Shown: positions 7,899 through 17,646 of the stretch, piece by piece
How the letters are laid out: every line of letters begins with the position of its first letter
How positions within the stretch are numbered: position 1 is the first letter of the stretch
From: Mikrocytos mackini
Lineage: Eukaryota > Endomyxa > Ascetosporea > Mikrocytida > Mikrocytiidae
DNA: 22,301 nucleotides
NCBI GenBank assembly: GCA_030180075.1
Contig: JASNJN010000084.1
Span: 1 to 22,301 of the forward strand
Reading direction: 5' to 3'
The notes under the pieces: model-generated
Seen by the model: only the letters and a program-made list of their open reading frames with translations
What the model was told of the DNA's origin: nothing
The model's database searches: none
Made by a program: the position numbers and the translations under genes

Positions 7899-8678
7899 TC
7901 AGCTTATTTTCTTGGTGGCCAACATTATTGAGACGGGGTGTATAGTATTTCGTTCCGTTTCATAATTAATGATCAATTCCTTTGTTACTTTCAATATATG
8001 TTTAATATAATTATTGTTACTCTTTAAGAATTTATATATTTTAAGACTTTCGTTGGAATAAAACTTGTTAATGTAATAAACGACGAACTCTTTAATGTTT
8101 GTGTGTTTTTTACTATCGTCACCGCTGTAAAATGAGGATACAGACGACAGAGTCTTGTAACATAAATTACTTGCCCCGTAGATGTTCTTATTATTAGCAA
8201 TTTCGTGTACTAAGTTCGAGTTATCTTTTGGGGTATGAGCAAACATAGATAAAGTAAGGGAATTTATATAATCAGTTGAAAGTGAAATGTATTGAGCATC
8301 TAGCTTAACATTGTTGTAAGAAAGTGTTGTAATGAGAAGATGGTCGTAAGAATTGTTTGTCATGTTATGGTGGACGTTTTTTGAAGGACTTGTCGGGCAA
8401 TCCAGGTCAGAAGAATCAAAAGTAGGCTTTCTAGATGACAATCCACTAACAATTTCGGTGACCGAATCATCTGCTTCCCATTTGGTATGTGGATTCATGG
8501 ATTGTTCTATTCTGTGCCCCCATTCTCCTATAATTATCTTTTTTCTTTTTGGAATTTTAGATTTTTCGACTTTGAATATTTTCTGTGTGTTGCCGTATTC
8601 CAATGAATATGAAACAAGCTGGAGATATATAATCAAACCGTATATGTTAAATCTATGATTAAAAAAACTTCTGCTCAT
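7899..8678 (-). CDS. Orphan 259-residue protein with N-terminal hydrophobic segment
   Basis: I do not recognise this protein. Residues 12-26 form a hydrophobic stretch (IYGLIIYLQLVSYSL) after a basic start, consistent with a signal peptide or a signal anchor. A basic patch (KSKIPKRKK, about 39-47) follows. The middle is Ser/Asp/Asn-rich with NMT, NNS and NES glycosylation sequons, and the C-terminal 90 residues look helical (FVVYYINKFYSNESLKIYKF). No second membrane segment is evident. It reads divergently from smc5, with 313 bp between starts. Full-length, ATG-initiated and undisturbed, it is probably a real gene of the lineage-specific secretory type common in microsporidia (inference). Confidence 0.6.
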   Translation of the reverse strand: MSRSFFNHRFNIYGLIIYLQLVSYSLEYGNTQKIFKVEKSKIPKRKKIIIGEWGHRIEQSMNPHTKWEADDSVTEIVSGLSSRKPTFDSSDLDCPTSPSKNVHHNMTNNSYDHLLITTLSYNNVKLDAQYISLSTDYINSLTLSMFAHTPKDNSNLVHEIANNKNIYGASNLCYKTLSSVSSFYSGDDSKKHTNIKEFVVYYINKFYSNESLKIYKFLKSNNNYIKHILKVTKELIINYETERNTIHPVSIMLATKKIS

Positions 8679-8991
8679 TTAGAAAAGTTGTAAGATGAAA
8701 TATAAATGCATGACTCATTGTTGATGATGTAAACTTATTTTTCAAATGGGAATATAATTGGAACGATTAATTAATTGTTTATTTATTCATAATACCCCAT
8801 TTTGGCTGCTAGTTGTGATTTACAATCCTTAACTATTTAACAAAGAAGCGATATTTTTTCTTCCAAACACACCATGCCAATACAATGCTTATAGTGAGTT
8901 CCGCCTAGTTTAAGAGATAATAGAACCATTTATAAATCCATGTGATACAAAATCAAATCAAAATTTTATTTTTTGGATAACTCACAACAAC
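8679..8991. promoter_or_regulatory. Divergent promoter region between the orphan gene and smc5
   Basis: This is the only space from which the orphan gene (minus) and smc5 (plus) can be transcribed. It is AT-rich; no specific operator or repeat was identified. The smc5 ATG follows CAACAAC. Confidence 0.45.
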
Positions 8992-11900
8992 ATGTCGTAC
9001 TTTCCTGGACAAATAGTATCAATGCGTATGGAGAACTTTATGACCTTCGATGACACGGAAATTAAATTCCATCCAAACATCAACCTAATTATCGGACCTA
9101 ACGGTACCGGGAAATCATCAATCGTCTCTGCCTTGTGTTTGGGGCTTGGGGGTACAGCAGCAACATTAGGCAAGCATGGAAACCTCGCACAGTTCATTAA
9201 ACACTCAAAGGGATTTTCACGCTTAACAATCAAACTTTCATCTTCAAACACAACAGAAAACTTTGTTACAGTACAGCTCACCATCAACTTAGTAAACGCT
9301 GTCAAACAAACAACCAAGTTGGAATGGAAGCTCAACAACCGTGTTGTCAGCCAGGCCATCATTACCGAGAAGCTTCAGACGTACAACATTAACGTAAATA
9401 ATCTCTGCCAATTCCTAGCACAAGACAGAGTCATACAGCTTTCCAAACTCAACAAATTCCAACTTCTCCAAGAATTCGAAGAAACTATTTCGCACCGGAA
9501 CCACTTAAACTTCACTGAGATGCACGACAGAGTGATCACCGAACAGTCCGCGATAAAGTTCGAGCAGGCCAACTTCAAATCTGTTCTAAAAGAAATAGAC
9601 TTCGCTTTGAAAAACAAAGAACTTTACGAAAGTGACTATTTAAATTTAGAGAAAGAAAAGAACTTAAATATGGAAATAGACAAAACAGACTTCATAATAA
9701 ACAAAGCGAATTTATGCCTTTATGAAAAACAGCTTAGAGAATTAGATCATATAAACTCAAACCAGAAGACAATTTTGCAAGAATATCAAAAGACACAGTC
9801 CAAATATTTGAGCTATATTATGTCATATGAAAAACAACTCTCTAAACTCACACATACAAACTCTTCTTTAACTGAACAGCTCAAAAAGATACAAACCAAA
9901 TTTAAACAAGCCAATACAAAATACGAAAAGAAAAAATCCGAAATGGAAGTCGCTGATTTGGAAAAGGAAAATTTAATTACAAATATAATTGAAACAAAAA
10001 GTGGAATTTGCGAAATGACCAATAAAAAGAAAGACTTAGAAAAGTTCATTTCTGATAATAAAGAAAACGCAAACTTTGATTATGTAAAAGGTTTAATAAA
10101 AGAAAATAGAAACAAAATAACAAAACTAGAAAAAGTACGTATTTCATTAGATGGTGAAGAGAACAATTTGGAAATGAGTTACAAAAATACAGAAAGTTTA
10201 ATTCAAACTGAAAACAACAAAGTAAACTATTTGGTAAAAAGACTAAAGAACAAAAAGATGGCTTCTGTGTTCTATTATAACAGTCGGCACAGAACACATC
10301 AAATAATAGAAAAGTTAAGGATGCCCAAGAAGTTCAAAGGAGTTGTATGTGGTCCACTTATTTCGGAAATTTCAACAAATAACGCTTTAGTGAGTGTAAT
10401 GGTCGAAACAGCTATTTCTAACAACATGAAATTTGTTTACATTTGCAACAGAATAGAAGACGCCAGATTAATAAATTTAAAAGTCAATGAGTCGAACTTG
10501 CGAGTTTCTATTATACTTCAAGAACCAAATAAAACTAAACTTAAAAGATCGGGCGATTTGGAGTACTTGAAACAAAACAATGTGGATGGATATTTAGACC
10601 AGTTTATTGAATGTAATGACTTGGTAAGGAGTGTGCTTTATGACCACTGTAATATACAGCACATTGCGGTGAGCTTCAATGAACCTTCAGTGGCTAACAT
10701 GTCCAACATCTTACCGTCCACATCTTCTAATAATAACAACAATACAAATAACAATAAAAAGTGCAAAGTTCTGTACACAAAATCTAAAACTTTTTATACT
10801 AAGACAAGTTTTTACAACACTTCCAAAGTTAGCATTAACATTGGACACTATCCACCAAGGGTTTTTTACTTGTTCGACCACAAAGAAGCAGTGAACGCTC
10901 TTAAAAGACAAAACAAAAAGGTGTACGAAAACTTACAAAAGTTTGAAAAGGACTTGGGTGTATTAAAAGAGAAAATGGAAGAAACAAAAGTGGCGAAGAA
11001 AGAGAATAAACACAAGATAGACATTATTAAGCAGGATAATGAAGGACATGAAAACACAATCGGTGAGCTTATAAATTCAGAGAAAGAGTTGGAAGATATA
11101 GAGAGCGAATTATACACAAAAGTTAAGTACTTCAAAGATAGCACCAAAGACTTGTCTTCAAATAGTGACACATCAATAAATATACTTAACAGTTTTTACG
11201 ACCGAATTACAACGCTACAAGAAGCACAGGAGAACATACTCCAAGAAGATGTATTCTTGGACTCCTTAAAGGCTCTACAGAAGCAGGTGTGCAAAGAAGA
11301 GATCGATCGAATAAAAGGAGAAAAAGCAGCTTTAGAAGAGGAACACCAAAACGAACTAGCTACAGTTAAAGACTACAAAGAAAATAAGAAGTTGTTAAAT
11401 TCAAAAATTCAGCGGTACAAAAGAATAATAAAGAGCCACACGTATGCAAAGACTAAATACAAAACTGACGACCAAGATGACGACGAAGAGCCCGTTGATA
11501 ATATACATTTAAACATGGCTGATGTGAATGAAGGATATATAAAGGATTTGGAAGAAAAGCTTCTTGTTTTAGAAAACAAAAACAAATACATCAACTATAA
11601 TGTGGATAATATCAAAAACTACACTCGAGCTAGTAAAAGGATAAACGAACTTAGTAAAGTAAAGGAGAAAAAAGAAAACTATCTCAACGACAGAAAGATG
11701 AAGTTTGAATACGAAGCAGGGAATTACGTAAAGGAGCTCAAAACAATGGTACAGAATTTAGACGACAATTTCAGCAAACTGTTCAAAGATATAACCAGTG
11801 GAAATGGGTCTGGGAACGTTCTGTTAAGAGAATCGGAGGATTATGTTAAATTAAGTTTGGAGATACTTATCAGGTTTAGAAAGAACGAACAAATGAAAAC

Positions 11901-12774
11901 ACTCAAACACACCTTACAATCTGGTGGAGAGAAAAGTTTGACAACAATGGTGTTTTTACTTAGTCTTCAAAGCATGAACAGTTCTCCTTTTAGATTGGTA
12001 GACGAAATTAATCAGGGAATGGATGCATATAACGAGCGTAGACTAATGGACACAGTGAAAGAGAAAATAGGAAAGACGCAGTACTTTATTATTACACCCA
12101 AACTACTCTCTGGGTTTACTTTCAGTGAAAACGTTAAAGTACACTTTGTAGTTAATGGTCCTTATATAGCAAATAAAGAAGTGTTAGATGTGATACACCA
12201 AGCGAGCAAAAAGGTAAAAGTTAAAGACACTAATAAGAATTGCTACCATCCCAAAAAGGATACGTCGATTAAACTGTCTAAGAAGAAGAACAACGTTAAA
12301 AATAAAGAAAATGTTAAGAAGGAAAAGTTGAGCATAGATGAACATCCCCCCGAAGAAGAGTTTGATGAAAATAGCACAGACGATTTTTTGAGCGAGGAGG
12401 AAATTCCGGAAAAAGAATTGGTACGTAACAGAGGCCCGAGGACGAGAAGAGCTGTTGTTAACAAGAACGCTAATGAAGAGAATGAAAGGGCTCTAAAAGG
12501 TGCGACTGGAATTATGAAGTTTGTAAAAACTAAAAAGAAAGCTAATACAATTAATAGGATAAATAGATTGTTTGACAAAATGAATGGTAGATCAATTGGA
12601 TATCCAAACACAAGAAAAAGGGTGAAAATGGTGAAATCAGAAAGTGATTTTGAAATTGAAAGTGAAGATTATGACGATCAAAGTACAAATACAAGTTATG
12701 GTAGTAATCTTGGTAATAGTGTAGCAGGTAGAAAAGATGATGATTCAGAAATTGAGCTGAGTCTGTCGGATTAG
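8992..12774 (+). CDS. SMC5: Structural maintenance of chromosomes protein 5 (Smc5)
   Basis: Smc5 pairs with Smc6 in the nuclear Smc5/6 complex, an ATPase acting in recombination repair and chromosome segregation. Residues 35-43 are the Walker A motif (GPNGTGKSS). Coiled coil runs about 190-420, the hinge about 424-625 (with GVVCGPLISEI near its start), and coiled coil again about 630-935. The ABC signature LQSGGEKS is at 975-982, and Walker B/D-loop PFRLVDEINQGMD has Asp1004 and Glu1005; DEINQGMD is the Smc5 form, which separates it from Smc1-4 and Smc6. The hinge carries an Asn-rich insert (about 577-590). After the head ends near 1070 there is a tail of about 185 residues with basic blocks (KKKNNVKNK, RGPRTRRA) and acidic blocks (PPEEEFDENSTDD, final DDDSEIELSLSD). 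At 1260 residues it exceeds the roughly 1100 of yeast Smc5. No introns. Confidence 0.95.
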   Translation: MSYFPGQIVSMRMENFMTFDDTEIKFHPNINLIIGPNGTGKSSIVSALCLGLGGTAATLGKHGNLAQFIKHSKGFSRLTIKLSSSNTTENFVTVQLTINLVNAVKQTTKLEWKLNNRVVSQAIITEKLQTYNINVNNLCQFLAQDRVIQLSKLNKFQLLQEFEETISHRNHLNFTEMHDRVITEQSAIKFEQANFKSVLKEIDFALKNKELYESDYLNLEKEKNLNMEIDKTDFIINKANLCLYEKQLRELDHINSNQKTILQEYQKTQSKYLSYIMSYEKQLSKLTHTNSSLTEQLKKIQTKFKQANTKYEKKKSEMEVADLEKENLITNIIETKSGICEMTNKKKDLEKFISDNKENANFDYVKGLIKENRNKITKLEKVRISLDGEENNLEMSYKNTESLIQTENNKVNYLVKRLKNKKMASVFYYNSRHRTHQIIEKLRMPKKFKGVVCGPLISEISTNNALVSVMVETAISNNMKFVYICNRIEDARLINLKVNESNLRVSIILQEPNKTKLKRSGDLEYLKQNNVDGYLDQFIECNDLVRSVLYDHCNIQHIAVSFNEPSVANMSNILPSTSSNNNNNTNNNKKCKVLYTKSKTFYTKTSFYNTSKVSINIGHYPPRVFYLFDHKEAVNALKRQNKKVYENLQKFEKDLGVLKEKMEETKVAKKENKHKIDIIKQDNEGHENTIGELINSEKELEDIESELYTKVKYFKDSTKDLSSNSDTSINILNSFYDRITTLQEAQENILQEDVFLDSLKALQKQVCKEEIDRIKGEKAALEEEHQNELATVKDYKENKKLLNSKIQRYKRIIKSHTYAKTKYKTDDQDDDEEPVDNIHLNMADVNEGYIKDLEEKLLVLENKNKYINYNVDNIKNYTRASKRINELSKVKEKKENYLNDRKMKFEYEAGNYVKELKTMVQNLDDNFSKLFKDITSGNGSGNVLLRESEDYVKLSLEILIRFRKNEQMKTLKHTLQSGGEKSLTTMVFLLSLQSMNSSPFRLVDEINQGMDAYNERRLMDTVKEKIGKTQYFIITPKLLSGFTFSENVKVHFVVNGPYIANKEVLDVIHQASKKVKVKDTNKNCYHPKKDTSIKLSKKKNNVKNKENVKKEKLSIDEHPPEEEFDENSTDDFLSEEEIPEKELVRNRGPRTRRAVVNKNANEENERALKGATGIMKFVKTKKKANTINRINRLFDKMNGRSIGYPNTRKRVKMVKSESDFEIESEDYDDQSTNTSYGSNLGNSVAGRKDDDSEIELSLSD

Positions 12775-12912
12775 ATTAAGATAAGTAAATATAGACAAAG
12801 ATATTGACTATTTAAACGATTAATTTCTATAATAAGTCTAGTCATACAAAAATTATAATAACTTATAAAACTAACTACAATTAATGAATAGAATTCAATG
12901 TTAAAAACCAGT

Positions 12913-13230
12913 TTAATTCTTTACGCGTCTCAAAAACATACAATTTAAACATGTTATGTTTGAAAATCCTTTAATTTTACGTGATTTGACTATTCTACAG
13001 TTTATATTTCTTAACAAAATGATGCTACAGTTCTTACAAAAAATCCTGTTCATCTCCTTTGAGTATTTGAGCCCACCTTTTTGTGATAATTTTTTGATCA
13101 TCAATGAATAAGTCACTATTAGTTGTCTAAATAAATGAAAATCTTCTACACATAATTCTAGTGTAATTCCAAGAAGATACTCAATTCTTGAAGTGATGTC
13201 GTCTTTCTTTTTGTCTTTTCGATTTTTCAT
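12913..13230 (-). CDS. RPR2: RNase P/MRP protein subunit, Rpr2/Rpp21 family
   Basis: The protein would be a small subunit of RNase P (tRNA 5' maturation) and/or RNase MRP in the nucleus. With the start at 13228-13230 it has 105 residues. An N-terminal basic segment (KNRKDKKKDD) is followed by two helices (about 11-50) and then a zinc ribbon with Cys65-x2-Cys68 (FCKNC) and Cys94-x2-Cys97 (TCLNC), closing with FLRR. This order of helical pair, ICK.C, basic strand, TCL.C..R is the Rpr2/Rpp21/Snm1 pattern. The frame extends to an ATG at 13332, but those 34 extra residues are hydrophobic, Cys-rich and have no family counterpart, so the internal start is preferred. It converges on smc5 with 138 bp between stops. 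Archaeal Rpp21 homologues have a similar size. Confidence 0.7.
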   Translation of the reverse strand: MKNRKDKKKDDITSRIEYLLGITLELCVEDFHLFRQLIVTYSLMIKKLSQKGGLKYSKEMNRIFCKNCSIILLRNINCRIVKSRKIKGFSNITCLNCMFLRRVKN

Positions 13231-13707
13231 TTTTAACTTTTCAAAAAATAGTTTACCAATTAACTCTTCATAATGTACTTTTAAAAGACAATAACAACTA
13301 CATAGAACATAATGAATTGACATTAAAATCATACTCTAATGATTTATTCGTTCATTCTTCCTAGTACTCAATACAACATTAAAGAAACAAACCAAACAGA
13401 TTTGGCAATAAAATAAGACTATTTCGCCAAATACACCCAATATCAATATATCGACTCATATACCATTACCTACATCTCATTTTTGTTACATTATGAAGTT
13501 ACCATCTTTATAAACGTATAAGTTCTTCATTGGATTAAATGAGATTATCTAAGATCAATTAACTTACACCCTTAACACCAATACCAACATTCTCACAATA
13601 ATGAATAAACTTACCAAACAAACATTCTATTTCTCCTAAGACTTTATTTTTATTTTTAAAAACAAAACAAGAAAGAATTCAAACGAATTATAAAAATAAA
13701 TAAAAGA
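13231..13707. promoter_or_regulatory. Divergent promoter region
   Basis: AT-rich, 477 bp between the RPR2-like start and the next gene's start; the alternative upstream ATG of RPR2 at 13332 lies inside. No motif was recognised. Confidence 0.35.
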
Positions 13708-14787
13708 ATGATTTCTCTACTCTTAGTACATTTCTTACTCACTTACAACATTTATTCATACGCAGACGCAAATATAAAGTACAACAACTTCCAATGCATT
13801 TATCCTATAAACTTCTACGAGGGAAATAAGTACGACAATTTTTACATATTTGTGCATTTAAGAACAGAAAACAACGAAGGGAAAATAACCATTCGGAAAC
13901 TTTCTATATTTGCTTGGAACTACCGGGCAAGCACAGAAGTGACTAATAGGGACTCCCGCACTAACATAGGAAAGAACGAAAATTTACACTTTGCGAAGAG
14001 ACATTTGAGAAACATAATAAACAACGAAAACGATTACAGAAATTTGAGCACAAGTTATGAATTAACAAACATACAAAACATAGCAAAGGGCGACGATTAT
14101 AAACTACCTATTTACAACGCAAATATAACAATAAAGGCAGGAAATCCCCAACAAGATAATTCGTTAGCTTACATTCATTTTCCTTTAAAATTGGACCAAA
14201 AAGAAACGGACTTGTTTTTGAACTTCAAAACTTCTAACGTTGAAAAGAAATTGATTTCAGTAAAAATAATGGAAGTAGATAACTTTGAACAAAACGCTAT
14301 TAATAAGAAACAGTTTGTTTATATGAATTGTCTTTCTTTTATCTCTCTACAAGATTTTAATGAGTTTTATAGAATACTAACGAATGTGACAAGAAGTAAT
14401 GTTCCCAAGTTAAACAAAAAGGAAAATCAAAAGTACAAGAAAGGGAAATTAATACATTTAAAGAGAATTTATAAACTACAAACATTCGAAGGATTAATTG
14501 AATATTATGAAAGGCCAAATATTCATTTTTATAGATTCAAGTTAAAAAATGATATAGAAAGCTATTTTGAAAATAAAGCGGAAGGGGAAATTGAAGTTTT
14601 CAATGATAAAGTGCAGGAAGAGAATTCAATAGATGAAATAGAAGAAGTTGATTTGTCGATTCATGTTCATAGAAAAGAACCGCTGGGGGTAAACTTACGA
14701 ATTCTTATCATTTTCGGGGTGACGTCTGCATTGATATGTGGGGGAATTATATTAGAACACATGCTATATTCCTTGAGAAAAAATTAG
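13708..14787 (+). CDS. Orphan type I membrane protein (359 residues)
   Basis: I do not recognise the family. Residues 1-20 form a signal peptide (MISLLLVHFLLTYNIYSYAD, cleavage probably just after). A lumenal or extracellular domain of about 300 residues follows, with three N-glycosylation sequons (Asn112, Asn139, Asn226), few cysteines and a mixed strand-like pattern. An acidic stretch (EENSIDEIEEVD, about 304-315) precedes a single C-terminal membrane span at about 331-349 (IIFGVTSALICGGIIL) and a ten-residue tail ending LRKN. The topology is therefore N-out/C-in. It is ATG-initiated and intact, with typical AT-rich codon use. It could be an ER-resident or surface protein; nothing in the context decides. 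Confidence 0.65.
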   Translation: MISLLLVHFLLTYNIYSYADANIKYNNFQCIYPINFYEGNKYDNFYIFVHLRTENNEGKITIRKLSIFAWNYRASTEVTNRDSRTNIGKNENLHFAKRHLRNIINNENDYRNLSTSYELTNIQNIAKGDDYKLPIYNANITIKAGNPQQDNSLAYIHFPLKLDQKETDLFLNFKTSNVEKKLISVKIMEVDNFEQNAINKKQFVYMNCLSFISLQDFNEFYRILTNVTRSNVPKLNKKENQKYKKGKLIHLKRIYKLQTFEGLIEYYERPNIHFYRFKLKNDIESYFENKAEGEIEVFNDKVQEENSIDEIEEVDLSIHVHRKEPLGVNLRILIIFGVTSALICGGIILEHMLYSLRKN

Positions 14788-14862
14788 CTTAATTATATGG
14801 TTGATTAGGACTCAAAAGTATAGAATAGTGCTATTGTGTTAATTATTTAGTCTTTTAAGTGT

Positions 14863-15049
14863 ATGAAAGCTATTTTAGCACCGGAAATAAAAGACGGGCC
14901 TAAGTTGTCCAAACTTGAGTTTGATGATGTAAGGTTCTTTAGAAATATGTCTTTATAAGGAAATACTATAGCTTTCATCGAAATTTAATAATTCTCCCGT
15001 TATAATTTCGGAATCTATTAGGCTGACACATATTTCCTTATCTAAATAA
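14863..15049 (+). pseudogene. Decayed coding stretch, unrecognised
   Basis: From an ATG at 14863 there are 31 codons of protein-like sequence (ILAPEIKDGPKLSKLEFDDV then RFFRNMSL) ended by a TAA. A second frame continues at 14981-15046 (NNSPVIISESIRLTHISLSK). This looks like a short remnant with a frameshift. It stands just outside the left arm of the large inverted repeat and may be related to the decayed genes inside it. Confidence 0.3.
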
Positions 15050-15122
15050 CTTTTCAAAGCGACTATATATTAAAATACGCCTGGGTAGCACTGGTTTCAT
15101 GTTTTCTGTTTTTAAAATTGAG

Positions 15123-15423
15123 AGTATTAATAATCCAAGATTTTATTTTTATAATACGTGAGCTTTGGGGTTAGTTAGAAAGTATGGGCAGTTTCTGTAT
15201 TGTCTTAGGAACCAAAGGGTCCTTTATATTGACGTTGGTGTTTATATAGGCATGTTTGGTTATTTTTTTGATTAGTCGTTTATTTCTAAAAACAATCCGC
15301 CATTGTACTTGTACAAGAAACATATGAACGAACGTTGCAATATATCACATATTATGCACTGGCTTATTCACAATATATATTTTAATTTAAAAATTTAAAA
15401 TTTTCAAAAGCAGAAGAATGACT
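15123..15423 (+). repeat. Left arm of ~300-bp inverted repeat, ending in ATGACT
   Basis: It matches the reverse complement of 17641-17939 over its full length with, by my count, four substitutions and two homopolymer indels (about 98%). The inner edge ends exactly at ATGACT (15418-15423), after which the two sides diverge completely. The outer edge begins AGTATTAATAATCC. No target duplication flanks the pair. Confidence 0.9.
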
Positions 15424-16205
15424 TAAACCAGGAGTATAGCCCTTATTTTCGATAGACACCCCTTTCTCATCTCCAATCTACAACAATCTACAGTTGGGTG
15501 TACATAGCAAAGAAAATGACAATACCTTATCTCCAAATTCATGTTTTTGGTGTTATTCCGGTATATTAAGCCTAAGACTAGACACGACATCATATTTATA
15601 TGACAAATTATATTATGACACAATTTCTATCATGGACTACTTAAAAACTATAAAAGACAACCAGTTTATTGTACAATTACTTAGCTATTTGCTTAAAGAA
15701 GAAGGGTCAGGTCTATTTACGCTAATTTTTAAAAAAACCATTTTTTATTAGGAAATTTACCCTTGAAATTTTTTGGTGCGAAAAATTTTTTGTCGACTTT
15801 TTATTAAAAAGTCGCCACAAACCCCACAAATTGCCCAATTCGACTGGTTTTGACTAAAAGCAGCATGCTAACACAATGCTAACGACATACTTGTCGTACG
15901 GGTATAATTGTCTTCTATATGAAAAATAAAAGTTAGCGTAAATAGACGCGACCAAGAAGAAGACACTAACATTCTCTTGAACAAACGTTCGAATAAAAAG
16001 AGAATTTCTCGATATACGGTAAATACTGTCTATAAATAGCATTTGCTTTATAGCAATGTTGAAAAGATATTTGTATCATTGAGTAAATGGAAGGTTTTAT
16101 CTAATTCGCGATATAAGTACTAATCAGGAATCAGAAAAGTTATTGGAGACTTTGGGGAATTATAATGCTTTAAATGGAGCATTACAGGAATTGCGCAAGG
16201 ATTGA
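15418..16205 (+). pseudogene. Decayed gene starting at the inverted-repeat edge
   Basis: The ATG at 15418 is followed at once by a stop (ATG ACT TAA). After a frameshift, 15439-15751 is open for about 104 codons (TPFSSPIYNNLQLGVHSKEN; DNQFIVQLLSYLLKEEGSGL). After another shift, 15858-16205 is a single frame with several in-frame stops but clear coding character (LTTYLSYGYNCLLYEK; GRFYLIRDISTNQESEKLLE; NYNALNGALQELRKD). Together they imply an ancestral protein of about 260 residues. The family is not recognised. A perfect palindrome CGACTTTTT-ATT-AAAAAGTCG lies near 15800 between the two parts. Confidence 0.5.
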
Positions 16206-16511
16206 GAATTTTCCAAATAAGTTATACTGGTATTGGCTTGAATTAACCATACTAATATAAATTCAGATTAATAAAATGAATATTATAGTAGAAACTGTTG
16301 AAATTTAAACATAATAATTAATTATCTATACAAATATAACACACTAAAGTTTTTTAGCTACAAATATTATACTTTTAAAACTTAAGAATACTATTTTTAA
16401 TACTTCTTGTTGTCATTATTTAAGATTAGATATATAAATGAAGTGGCAAATTGGAAACTATTTATCACCGATCTGAAATTGAAGTAAAATTTTATTGATT
16501 TTTTTAATTAA
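16206..16511. other. AT-rich spacer between convergent pseudogenes
   Basis: Very AT-rich, with no coding pattern; presumably the old shared 3' region of the two convergent decayed genes. Confidence 0.4.
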
Positions 16512-17646
16512 TTATATAAAAATATAATGCTTTTTTGCAAAATTAATCAAATTTAAAATCATATTATTAGTAGTAAACACATACTTAAATATGAATTCAC
16601 CATCCTTGTCTTTATCTTGAACAATTGTAGTGTCTTCAATCAATTCAAAAAATCTGAGTTCTCCTTAATGTCTTTAACAAACCATATAAATTTGACATAA
16701 TCATTCCCATCTAGTACACTTTCCCTCCAATTATACTGTTTAATACGGTATCATTTAGAAAAACCTCATCTCTCCTGCATGTTGGAAATAGAAACAGGCG
16801 AGTTATCCTGATATATATGACCTGCCTATTTTTACTCCCTCTAATAGTTTACTTTTAGCGGTTCCAATTGGAGGAGGTGTGGAAAAGAAGATTCTTTACT
16901 TCAAAGGAATGTTATTGTTAAAAGAAGCTTGTACTTTTGTGGAAGAATCCGTTAGATTGGTTATCTTTGTATAAGAAATTTCATAGTAAGGCTCGATACA
17001 ACCATATTTACATTTTTATATTTTCCAGTTCTATTTTCATTGTACTATTAATAACTGAGGAGGAAATACCCTCATTCGTTTTAAAGTATAACTTAGAAAC
17101 GCATGTAATTTTAGGCTACTCCAGAAGAAATAGATGTATAATTTCAATGGTATTGTTGTTTTCGAAGATGTGGGCGTATCCAAATTTTCAAGTACATTAT
17201 CGCTGTCATCAATTCTAATTAATGGTCCCATTTTACAACCTTTGGCGACTGGTGTATGTAGACTGATGTTAGATCTCTTTGTATTGACATTTTTCAATGG
17301 CCTTATTATCGAAATTATTACTCTATAGCACATCGAAGAAGTTCCCTTTACTTCTAGTTTGATTTGAAAACTCTTTTTGAGTAATGACGAATATAAAAGG
17401 TGATTCTACACGGGCCAGGTTTAGTGTGATAAATTAATTCGGAAGATATATGTTAAACGAGTGATTGTTCTCTGTGTTGAAACACATGCTGGCAATCTAT
17501 GAGTTGTGTATAGAATTCAGTACATCGTCTTTGTTACCAAAGTTTCCTTGTTCGTATAAGTCGAACGTGGGGTAATTGCACAATTAAATGTTGTTTTTCA
17601 AGTTTGTCTTTTCTGTCACGGGGTGTTGGGAGTGTGTATGAGTCAT
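16512..17646 (-). pseudogene. Decayed gene starting at the right inverted-repeat edge
   Basis: The ATG lies at 17644-17646 in the shared ATGACT. The first frame reads down to about 17290 with several in-frame stops (NYPTFDLYEQGNFGNKDDVL; VESPFIFVITQKEFSNQTRS). It then shifts to a frame with SLHTPVAKGCKMGPLIRIDD then SDNVLENLDTPTSSK (about 17260-17130), and later to pieces near 16890-16780 (PPPIGTAKSKLLEGVKIGRS), 16780-16720 (DEVFLNDTVLNSII), 16735-16660 (WRESVLDGNDYVKFIWFVKD) and 16660-16512 (FFELIEDTTIVQDKDKDGEF onward). The ancestral protein was about 375 residues. No domain is recognised; the KFIWFVKDIKENS stretch faintly recalls RFYLIRDISTNQE in the opposite pseudogene. Confidence 0.5.

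Noticed and set aside
7780-7965. 61-codon plus-strand frame beginning near the transposase start
   Set aside because: It overlaps the 3' end of the orphan gene antisense and has no independent support.
8982-12611. Several minus-strand frames overlapping smc5
   Set aside because: They are shadows of a certain gene, with Ser/Phe/Leu-rich composition typical of antisense of Lys/Glu-rich coiled coil.
15855-16205. Stop-codon reassignment as the reason for in-frame stops in the decayed genes
   Set aside because: TAA, TAG and TGA all occur inside these frames, and all three end the intact genes, so the code is standard and the frames are simply broken.
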